Source: Dendrophyllia cribrosa (lineage: Eukaryota; Cnidaria; Anthozoa; Scleractinia; Dendrophylliidae). Taken from it: DNA of 64,000 bases. Under the pieces are notes generated by a model. The model saw only the letters and a list, made by a program, of their open reading frames with translations, was not told the origin of the DNA and searched no databases. The DNA lies in NCBI GenBank assembly GCA_024195265.1, contig JAJLRJ010000010.1, forward strand, positions 20,526,284 through 20,590,283. The letters are read 5' to 3'. A program made the translations under genes and the position numbers. This document shows, in pieces, positions 42,801 through 54,800 of this stretch (the first letter of the stretch is position 1; each line of letters starts with the position of its first letter).

Positions 42801-45800
42801 TGGCTGTGTTATTCAATGGCGTTGCAGTTACATTCCAAGGAGCATCCACTATTCGATATAAAAAAATATATGTTTATAGAAAGCTGTAATTATTAACAAG
42901 TTAAAAAACTGTTACAGAACAGAGAACTCGGTGTATAAGAGCATAAATATTTAATAAATATGATAATCATTACGCAAGCCATTATCTAGAGGTCACGTCT
43001 ATTTTTCTGACTACATGTCTTATAACGGAACATTTTTCGGTAAAATAGTAGATTTCGGTTAATTTTGAAACAGCATAATCTTCCATAATCGTAAGCTAGT
43101 TGTATAGGTGTTATGCACCTGCTCTTAGAACAAAGCCTTCGAATAAGAAATGAGCTCTAGGCTCTAAGAGGTTCTAAGGGCTCTAAGGGTTCATTAGAAT
43201 TTCCTCTGTTTGTTTAGCTTACGTAAGTCAAACTGTGTTGTCGAAATACTATTGGCTACAACTCGTTTATGACAATTGTCCGTTTACTGAGTAACTTTGA
43301 GTTCTGTCTGTAAGTGAGTGAGTCAAGAACACCATTAAACACCATGTTCCTTGATGATGTTTTGGTCCACTTGGTATAAAAGATCCCGGAGGGTAGCAGG
43401 GCACCTCTCGCTCAGCCATGGAGCTAAATTCCCCAAAAGCCCCTGTTACACATGCAACGAATTGTGGACCGCTTTTAGCGTCCACTTCAACTGTTGCGGT
43501 TTCGTGGGTTATTTTTTGTCGTTATCAACATGTTGCTTTTAATGAAAGAAAGGCTTTTATTACTTCTTTACTTTAACTTGCTGAAATGACAGGATCTGAA
43601 ATGTTTCTTTTTTTGCATCGATTCGGTCCGTTTAATGGCCACAGCTGGAGCTTAGCGAGTCCGATGCTTGGAATAACAGTAAGGTCGGCAAATTTCTATC
43701 AGAAAAACTAAGCTTCCCATCTTATCGCATCACAATGAAAATTTTCTTATTTTGAAAGCTCAAAACATTGCATTAGAGTTCTGCGGGGGTAGTTGGATGA
43801 TCTTCAATACGCTCGATATCCTTCCTTTAGATGCTAAAATATAAAGCGTCAAGTCCGGCTGTCAAATTTACCCAACCACCCACTCACAAATAAAATAGTT
43901 TGCGTAATCGGCACCTACTTGGAGCCACCTTAACCCTATTTTGCCTAGGCTTTTTTTGAGTTCTAATAAGAACGAAACAGCTGTCTACGGCTACGATCCT
44001 ACTGTGTTGGGTTCTATCTCGTGTCATGGTGATGTCTTGCAAAGCTTTTATACGTAGTATCAGCCTTGCTTCTTTGTTTGTTTGCCGACTGCTATTTTTG
44101 GCTGTTTAGATCTTTTACAGATCCTACTTTCACCAGCAGCATTTTCGTTCACGGTCCTGTGCTTATTCTATTGTTACTTTTTTTGAGTTCCTGAGCCGGG
44201 GTGGGGGGGGGGGGGCATTGTTGCCCCCTCGTAACTTCAAGAGCATTAAGGCTATAACAAGGAAACCTAGAGGGTACATAGTACGCGTCCAAAACTGTCT
44301 CATATGACGTAGTTGTTAGGTAATTAGTTATACGGCCGCCATCTTGAATTTCTGAAAATGTTCAGTCCAAATTGACTCAAAATTAATCAAAATAATCAAT
44401 GAATAAACGCTAAATGACGTAAAAATGTAAAAGTTATACCAATTTACATTATTTTTCTTCATTCAAAGGTAAAAATATGCAAATTTCAAAAAAACATGGA
44501 TGTCGCGTGATCAATAAAATGTCATATGAAATTGTTGCCCGATAAATTTTAGGAAAAGTCACAAAGTTTGTAATAGGCACCTCTGCCTTTGACCGAATCC
44601 AAAGTGACGCACATCTCCTAATGATTCAAAATTTCTACACTGACGTCATAAACAACTATAGCATCAAGCTAAAAATAAACCAGTTGTGGCAAAGTACCTA
44701 CAAAATATTCCGATGTTACTACGACGTTGGTCTCTTGTGTCAAACATTAACGGAAATTACTTAAATTACTTAACGATGGGAATGCTTAAGATACATTTCA
44801 ATAACTCGGGGTAATCTGATACCCTTCGGTAAAAATGATGAGAGACTAATTCAGGGATACGGCGATCAATCAAATCAACAAAAATAATGCATCAAGTGTA
44901 TGCACTTTATACCTGGTTCAACAGAAATTGTTAGTATTCTTTATGTAAAGGTAAGAATTAAGCTAAAAAACATGTTTTGCGTGTAACACTTGAGAAAGTT
45001 TGGGAGAGAGAAAAGTAGCAGTGAAGCACGGCCAAATCGGGCCAAATTTTGTCAATATAAAGAGGTCCAAAATCATGATGAGAATAAAAACGTCTCAGTT
45101 CTACTTAATGGAATTGGCAAGTTAAATGTCTAAAGATCAAGAGCTATCTAGAAAACGACATTTAAATTCGTTGAACATGGATTAATAGCCAACTCTTAAA
45201 GCGATTATGAGCTCCCTATGATGTATCACTCCATGAGTTTCGACCTTTTTTTCATATACTTACGGTATCTACAGTCTCCATTCGGGTTAACGAACTGTCC
45301 ACTCGGACACCCACATGTCATGTTCCAGTAGGGTTGCCCCACAGCTGCCATGTTATCAGGACATGAACAGCGAAAAAGGTGAAAGCCTGGGTCCGGAAGG
45401 CAGAGATGCGAGCAATGTCTCCTCGTGTAGCATATATCATATCCTACATATTCTGCACATATAATAGCAAACGTTAGCAGGCAGCTTTCGCATATACACC
45501 TTATTCAGTGTTTTCGCAGATAACACTTCATTTTCACCTATTGAACCAGCATCTGTTTTAGTTTCAGCAAGAGCCACACCTAGATTTTACATTGTAATAC
45601 GCTCGACGCTCGCATATTTTGTGCGTTCTCTTTAATATTCTTAAACAACTTGCACGTCGATGATGCAGCAATGCAATAGTGGCATTGTTTGGGAATATTT
45701 GTGAGCACGAATCTTGGAGAAAAGACAGACGATTAAGAAATTTCCTGCAGCGAGTGAAAGCAAACACTTAACTTTCTCTAGAACCAAAACAAAGTGATCA

Positions 45801-48800
45801 CTCTAAAACCAGATAACCCTGCAGATAGAAGATATTCACCTTTCTGTATGTTCCAGTGTACGACCTTTAGACCCATTGCCTTGTTAACGCCATCTATAGA
45901 CTTTATCTTCGTAACTTTTGTATTCCGGCGAACTGTTTTATTTGCCCTGTTGATGGAGTTGCCACTCAAGTCGATCCAGTAGACGTAATCTTCAGACACT
46001 GTTATTGAGACTGGATATTTCAGATACCGGTACGCCAAAACCGTCTGAGGGAGAGTAAATACGTACCAAATTCAAAACTAGTACCCAGTGTGTGTGTTTT
46101 TCATTACGTAATATATATAGTTAGGCTTAGCCTAACAGCGGCGCCCGCTGAAGACCCTCTGAACAAGCTTAACTAAGATGAAACTTAACACTAATAGGTG
46201 AAAGGTCGGAAGCACAAGAATTAAGATTAATATTATTGACGACCGGGCTATTTTTCAATTTTAGCAATTCTCAAAAACAGTATTACCCGACCTTCTGCAC
46301 AGTACATTTAGACCGTACAAAAGTTCACAAAAACAACTTTTTCTCCGTCTAGAATAACTATTACGACTACTGTTAAAAAATACAGTTGTTGCTTGTCAAA
46401 AAATGCCCGAGAAACTGATTTGGAAATCAAAATTGCCAAAAATACACAAACATATTTGCATACGGCCACGCGAGTGAAGTTAAAACTATAATAAAATTCA
46501 AGTCTTGTTTTGTTTACATAAAATCGCTTTTCAACCTATGTAATGAATGAACAAACACATAAAAATGGACAACACAATCTTCTTTCGAAAATTTTTATTC
46601 AAATCTCCATTAGTTTATGTTGAAAAGCAAAACGCGAACCATATATTTATAGCTCATAGAGGCCGAGCTGTCTTCGATGAAAGAAATCAAAACGAGTGAA
46701 TTTGAGAACGTTTCATGAACAGTTCTCCAAAACTAGCGAGAACACAAAGAAAACGTCAATCACAGATTGATATCAACATAAATTCCCATCGAAAAATGTA
46801 TTTTGTTTTACCTTTAAGTCACTGGACTGCTTGGAAATTCATTAAAACTCCGCTTCTTCGGTTCTGAAATCCGTAATAAAAACAAGGCATCTCCTCGCAT
46901 TGATAAAAACGTATGAGGGTTCCTCGAAGCAAGATTTTATCCTCGAAAGCTCTTCTTTTTCCACTAAAGCGGCTTCTGAGTATCCCTTAATTAGTATCCC
47001 TGTCTTGAGAAGCAAACCGCGAAAAATTGTAGAGAAGGAACGACTTTACTGCTCAGCTAAAAACTGCGAAAGATCCAACTTTTTTAAAACTTTAAAAAGT
47101 GTTTACCGAGCTGACGGCTGTGTAGCCGCGCGTGTGGCGTTATACGCGCATGCGAGCTAGCCGTGCGGACACACATGTTGCAGACACACGCCCCCGAAAC
47201 ATTCCGCTAGCCATGACCATGAAAATTGACGGGCTAGGTTCTATGAGTATGGGGCTGCGCAGCCAGGCCTTCGGCCCGGCGAGTGCTCCGCTATAATTTG
47301 TTACTCATACTTGTCATTAAACGTCGTCATGTATGTAGTGTAAGTGACTTTAGCAGAATAAGCATGAGATGTAGGCAGTTGAGCAAGGGGCGTAATTAGT
47401 GTATTGATGTAATAATTAATTAGTGTAAATACCTCAATTAGTGTAAGTGATATAATTAGTGTAAGTAAGTGACGTAATTAGTGTAAGTGTAAGTAAGTGA
47501 TATAATTAGTGTAAGTAAGTGATGTAATTAGTGTAAGGTAGTGATGTAATTAGTGTAAGTAAGTGATGTAATTAGTGTAAGGTAGTGATGTAATAAGTGT
47601 AAGTAAGTGATGTAATTAGTGTAAGTAAGTGATGTAATTAGTGTAAGTAAGTGATGTAATTAGTGTAAGGTAGTGATGTAATTAGTGTAAGGGAGTGATG
47701 TAATTAGTGTAAGTAAGTGATGTAATTAGTGGAAGGCAGTGATGTAATTAGTGTAAGTAAGTGATGTAATTAGTGTAAGTAAGTGATGTAATTAGTGAAG
47801 TAAGTGATATAATAAGTGTAAGTAAGTGATATAATTAGTGTAAGTAAGTGATGTAATTAGTGTAAGGTAGTGATGTAATTAGTGTAAGTAAGTGATGTAA
47901 TTAGTGTAAGGCAGTGATGTAATTAGTGTAAGGTAGTGATGTAATTAGTGTAAGTAAGTGATGTAATTTGTGTAAGTAAGTGATGTAATTAGTGAAAGTA
48001 AGTGATGTAATTAGTGTAAGTAAGTGATGTAATTAGTGTAAGTTAGTGATGTAATTAGTGTAAGTAAGTGATATAATAAGTGTAAGTAAGTGATATAATT
48101 AGTGTAAGTAAGTGATGTAATTAGTGTAAGTAAGTGATGTAATTAGTGTAAGTTAGTGATGTAATTAGTGTAAGTAAGTGATATAATAAGTGTAAGTAAG
48201 TGATATAATTAATGTAAGTAAGTGATGTAATTAGTGTAAGTAAGTGATGTAATTAGTGTAAGTAAGTGATGTAATTAGTGTAAGTAAGGGATGTAATTAG
48301 TGTAAGTAAGTGATGTAATAAGTGTAAGGTAGTGATGTAATTAGTGTAAGTAAGTGATGTAATAAGTGTAAGGTAGTTATGTAATTAGTGTAAGTAAGTG
48401 ATATAATAAGTGTAAGTAAGTGATATAATTAGTGTAAGTAAGTGATGTAATTATTGTGACTAAGAGTAAATACCAAATTCAACACTATTACCCAGTGTGT
48501 GTGTTGTCAGAACGTATAATTTGTTACTAAAGCCGTGTTCACAATAAACCTTAATTATATTCAACTGAAGTATTTTTTTAATAATATTGCTTTTATTGAA
48601 CAATACACTTAATACTTACAATACAGTAAATTACATTACTCTACATACAATACAAGAGATAATACAAAATACTTGATACTTACATATAATATCTCTTTTC
48701 ATATTTAACGCTATTGTTTTTTATTAATTAATCAATCTCTATGTAACAGAATACGAAGGATAATTTATATTACGGATTGATATTAGAGTGATTTTACTTA

Positions 48801-51800
48801 ACCCGTGAAATAATTAGTAGAATATTATGCACTACTATACTATAATTCCATTGTTTTCTTTTGTTTAATTTGGACTATCACACACTAATTGTTAGATAGT
48901 GTTTCACGGGTTTAGTAAAACCACTCTATTATTTATATTTATATTTATTATTATTATTATATTTATTTATTATATGATGTTATATTATATTTATATTATT
49001 ATATTAGGAAGTACGAGTCTCGGTATTTAACAAACTGAAAATTGGATTGAAACAAGACGAGGTAGAAACAGGGGGGTGGGGGACTTAACTTAAATGTTCG
49101 ATTTTCCATTTATCTTAAAGTTTTATTACAAACTGAGAATAATACTAGCCTGAGAAAACAGCCCCTGTGGTGGCGCCGCACATTTCCCTTTCGAAAACGG
49201 TCGATGCCATTTTAGCGAAACTTAGAAAAATGTTTACAAATTTTAGAAATATTTTTTCTATCAGAAAAAGAAAAATGCATTAATTACCTAGAATCGAACC
49301 CGGAACCTCTGCATGCTAACATCTCTCCTTTACCACTAGACCACTGGGTTGATCCGGCAAACCCATGAAACATTTAATTATAAAACATGCTTTTCTTAAT
49401 ATATATCAATAACGGGTCACCCTAACCCTAAATCTTACTTAACCGCGAATCTAGCTTAGATCTAATAATCGCTTTACCTAGGCCCAATTTTATCTAATAA
49501 TGATAGCCTATTTTCGTCCCAATCCATGCATAAACTAGAGAGAAATAGCATCGACCCTTACAAAAGGCTTGGTTACTAATGAATGCTAATGATGGCATCG
49601 ACCGTTAAAAATGGAATCGACCGTTTACGAAAGGGAAATCAGCGGTGGCGCCGCGGAACGATGTCTGTTTTCTCAGGCTATAAATTTACATGCATAGAGA
49701 TATTTTTTGGCAAGGAGGACGGGAAAATTTAGTTGGCGTCTCAAGCGTGGAGGGAGGGACGGAGGGAGCTCATAATTTTGAAATAGAAATTCCTCATTGG
49801 ACAAGGTTCTTTTGATTAAACCATGATATAATTTCTCCGTAAAATTTAACACTAACTGGGCAATCCAAAAAGGCATGTTCCAGTGAGTCAGCGCACCGAC
49901 ATTGAGAGCACAGACCTTCATTTTTGATTTTAAATCTTTTAAGGTGGCTAGACTGGGTTTTTTGGCGACATAACATCCCAACTTTGAACGGCTAATACTT
50001 CACTGTCCGAGCTCGGTCAGGCAAGCTGCATCATACATATACTAGGGATGAAGTGAACTTTCCAAAAACAGCGATTCAACTTGGCTTTGAGTAAATTCAA
50101 GGCAGCTTTGTTTTAGGTCTTTATGATTCTTCTCTATATCATGTACCAGCTTTTGCGTGTTAGTCCTAATCTCTGTCAATACCTTCCATACATCTGCCAG
50201 AGACGGGTTCACAATTACATCTTCCTCTAGATTTTCATGTTCTTCGGCCGCCATGTTTGCTGGGTCTGCTAAAGCTTCGTTACTGCTTTTCTTCGTTTGA
50301 CGTGGCGTTGGGACGCCGTCAGAGCTTGACGAATTGCTTCTTTTCCTCTTTCCAGGACTCACGCTGGGTTTTTTGGATCTATCACTTTAACTTCATTTTC
50401 AGTAGCCTCCCGAGTAAGCGAGCTCACAGAAACATGTCTTCTTCCTTCGGCCGCTCGTCCCAGTCTCAACTGAAGTATAATTCAGGCTATCTTGCTCCAT
50501 TCAATTTTATTCAATTATGTTTCGGTTCACATCTGCGAAATTACAATTAAACTAGGCAGGGTAACCCCGCAATCTGAAGTTGAAAATAAAATGGCGCCCT
50601 ATCGCGTAGCTGCCATGTTATCACCACCATACTTGATTTTCAGGCGAGAAGAAAGGCAAGGAAATCTGCCGAGACCAGAAGAAGACAAATCCACCGTCTG
50701 AAACGGCAACAACGCATTAGGCAATTTTTGTTATACAAGCAATTAGCTTTTTTGGGTAGTCTAGATCAAACTGTCTTTACAACAGTTTGGAGTAAGCCAA
50801 GGAGCGAGCATTGGTGGATTTTGGTTCAGCGAGAATGGGATAACAGGGATTGGATGGAGCACTTCCGAATGGGGCAAGACACATTTAACAAGCTGTATAC
50901 TGAACTGGAACATTACATAGTTAAACGAGATACACGCTTTCGGAAGGCAATATCTTTGCAGCATCGTGTGGCCGTGACACTGTGGAAATTGCTCACCAAT
51001 GTAGAATACAGAACACTTGCTCAGTTAATGGGAATTGGCCGTTCTACAGCTTGTGAAATTGTTAACAGCGTTTGCGATGCTATAACGTCTCATCTTCTGT
51101 CACGATACATTAGTATTACTACCAAAGGTTCAAGAAATTATGGATGAGTCTGAGGGGTTCCCTCAGGTAACTGGGGCGATAGATGGTTGCCATATACCAG
51201 TTATTTGTCCAAATGATGATCCGGAAGGTTATCGATCACTACAGGATTTGGTTTTACTCCTTCATTTTACAAGGATTTGTGGTAGTCGCTTGTGTTTCAG
51301 GAAAATCAACGTTTTCGTGACCAGGACGTGTCTATGACGCGCGTGTTTTACCGAACTCTGCCCTTTATCAGAAAGCCCAAGCCCTTGTTCCTCATGCGAT
51401 GTGACAAGATAAATATCAGGCTTTGAAATCCCTCCGATTAATTTGGAGGGATCCTGCATATCCTCTAAATCCATGGTTAATGACGCCATACATAACAATA
51501 AACTGAGCAAAACAAGGATGGTAGTGGAAAATAGTTTTGATAGTCTGAAGGGTCGGTGGCGTTGCCTTCTCAAAAGGCTAGATTGCGAGCCGACAGAACA
51601 CCAATAATGGTGGGTGAGTGCTGTGTTCTTCACACTATTTGTGAAATAAACAATGAAGAATTTAACGAGGACTGGCTAGATACTGAAAGTCTGCATGCAA
51701 ATCGTCGAACTCGCTCCTAAAAGAATGGCAGAGGAAAGGCACGGGGTAGCCCTACGCGATAGTTTCTGACTGTACGTATTTACAGTATTTATCACTGTTT

Positions 51801-54800
51801 GATACGGTTTGTAATAGTGACGCTTTTAATTTTTCACCTGATCGGTTTTATTGCTGCCAAATTGTGTTTAGTGACCACTTTTATATTCATCTTTACCTAT
51901 CAGTATCAGGCAGAACGGTATAACGTTAAAACAAAAAATAAAAAAAGGGAAAAGTTACTGGTTTCTAGTTTAATTAATAAGCACAATATATTTACCATTT
52001 TCCTAATTCTTTTGCACAGAATGGCACAAACTAAGATGTATAACACACTTGCAGAGCATTTCGCACGACTAATTCATTAACCTTTAACAATTCTACCGGT
52101 CTTGATCAAAATAAACGATATGTAGTTACGTAGTACAGCAATTAAATATCCTTATAAAAAACACACAGAAGTTATTTCTTTATTTTAACCCGATTCAGTT
52201 AACGTTACGGGACAATAGCTCATGTGTCTTTTCTCTTGGCAAATATCTGCATCATTCAATGATAAATGATTCCCTGCGTTGATCGTTTTCTTTCTTGGCT
52301 CAGGCTTCATTCGTTTTTCCACCAACTCCAACTCTTTTTTGGCTCGTCTTTCTTCCATCTCCAAAAATAATTGTTGCTGTTGTCTTTGTACTTCAGCAAA
52401 TGTTGACAATACTTTAGCAATTATATCCCCTTTACAAGATTTCTCGCGTTTCTTGCTAGTACTAATTCCATATCTTTAGCTGACGTAGAAGGCTGTATAG
52501 AAACGTGTTCCATTCGTTTGCTTACAATGTTACGATTCTTCACCAGGCCTTAAGTTGCTTGTCTTTCCACATTTGCCCTTCTCTCTTGGATTTGCGACAA
52601 CGCATTCATCTTCCTTCGAGGACAATGAGAATTATGAAGCATCAGCCACACTGCCCAAAGTTTCGTCGACATCATCAGTATACATCACTTCGGAAATCTT
52701 ACTATCCTCTTTAGGACTGCTTGGCATCGCGTCAACGACAACTGTCGGTTCGGAGGTTGGTTTGCAGCCAAGAACACGGTCCATTAATTCAAACATCTTC
52801 CATTCTTGTCGCTGGTTACCAGATGTTTTATTACCGTCGCGAATCTTGTGATATTTTTGCTTTTGGTTGTTAACTTTAACACGGCACTGTTGTGCATTTC
52901 TTGAGTACCCTCCATCAGCCATTCCTTGGCTCATTTTGTCCCCTACGAGTTTCTTGTTGTGCATACTGATTAACTCATTCTGCACCGCCTCTTCACTCCA
53001 TAAGGCGATTAGAAGTTTTGTCTCCTCATGCCACCACGTGTCCGCCATTTTGTTGAATCACGCACTGTAATTACTTCGAAAAAACCCCTTGAGGTTGTTT
53101 TAAGTAATTATAATCCAATTATAATCAGGGACTGTAATTAGTTGATATGAACCCATTCCAAATTTAATTACTCGTGGCAGAATGCCAACGAGTATTAAAA
53201 TAAGTAATGATTCATGGTCACTAAAGGACGTGTACCTGTTCTAGAAAGTTCTAGAAAAATATTTTTGAAGCGAGTGTTTTTGAGAGAAGAGTTTCAAAGG
53301 TTAAGAGGTTACCATTGTTTTGACAGACGTGAGTGCTTTGTTTACTTTGAAAGACCGAGCGCTTTCTCGAATGGCTACACATTTAGAAACATATATCGTG
53401 CTGTAGCGTTTATCGAAGTCTTGAAAAAATCCATTTGAAGTCCACAGATCGGTTTTAATTTTCCATACTAAATTTGAAGTCAAAGAATTGCTTCGCGTAT
53501 TTACGAGATAACAATGATCACAAAGTGACATCATATCACTTGACATAGCAACTTCATGGTCATAAGAGATCCAACTATAGTTTATTATTTTAAACAAGAA
53601 CTCTACGAGTTGTGAAACCGGGCTTTAAGCGTACATAAGAAATTAAGAATTCAAAGCATATCCAGTAGTGTTAACGTAACTGCTCCATAATGGAAGATTC
53701 ACTGTGACACTGTAGAATCCATTATTGACTGTTTATTCTTCATTTCGTAGTCGTAATAGGAGGCTTTAGGTAGCTGTGAAAGGTGAAAAAACATTATCAA
53801 TATCGTGAAACTAAATATCAATTTACAACATAGGAAAAAGGAAAATGACGAATCGAAACATGCATATCAAGTAAAACGAACTTACATTATTGCCTGATTT
53901 GGCGAGAGTTTCGATCGATAACGATTTTCGTTTCTTTCTATTCGAGGAACAGATCAATGGACCTTGCATGCACGAGTGATTGCGAAAGACTGATTAAAGG
54001 TTTAAAATGACGTAGTAACGTGCGTGACGGATCATCTTGTGTGACCGGAAAAATGACTATAAAACAAAATCAAACAGAAGCAAGGCCTGGTTGGGTCTCG
54101 TTAGCACGGTGCAGCAGCAAAAAGATTGAAAAACTAGCGCGAACGCCAATTCTCTACCAAATCGCATGTGGTGATGACAACAGATGAGCTCGAATTCAAA
54201 CGTTTGCCAATAGACCCACGTCACAGCGGCGCGTGACTATGAGTATTAGGCAAAGAATTTGAAATATCATGTCGTTGTCGCGATAAAGAAAGTGAGGATA
54301 GACAGAACCATCCCCAGGCGAATACATGGCCAATATTACTTGTTTTATTTTGGGACCGTAGATCTTTTCAGATCCGATATGCTGTTTATTATGGTATTTC
54401 ACTACTACTGAATGTAGTCTTACTTTTCAGACTTAATTGTATATTTCTCCGTAAAAGCACTTAAAGCACTAAATAATGCACTGGGTTTAATAAAGACGCC
54501 ACGAGTTCAAGCTGTGTACAGCTTCTTGTTCGATTATAATTCGATCACAATCGAGGCCTAATGTGAACACGGCTTCAAGGCTAACTTGTGATAAAACGTA
54601 TGTATGAAGTGTAAGTAAGTGAATTTAGCAGAATAAGCATGAGACGTAATTAAGCAAGGAGGCAATAAGTGTAAGTTATGTGATTGATGTAACTAATTGA
54701 TATAATTAGTTCACTGGACATCTTGTTAAGAAGAGCATTTTATATAATGCTGATAGATTATTTTCCAGGATTTTATAAGAAGTTATTATTATTATTCTTC

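Larger units (their letters stand above)
48531..54574. mobile_element. Candidate 6 kb inverted-end element between the satellites
   Basis: AGCCGTGTTCACA at 48531 and TGTGAACACGGCT ending at 54574 are exactly inverted for 13 bp. The interval holds the Harbinger transposase/Myb pair, a MITE and a deleted LINE. The flanking triplets (TAA and TCA) do not match fully, so the boundaries are tentative. Confidence 0.35.

Noticed and set aside
43267..43485. 72-residue minus-strand frame as the missing receptor exon
   Set aside because: No FNIII or EGF pattern and no convincing splice sites at suitable phases.
47395..48462. CRISPR-like array
   Set aside because: Repeats are head-to-tail with no unique spacers, and the genome is eukaryotic; it is a satellite.
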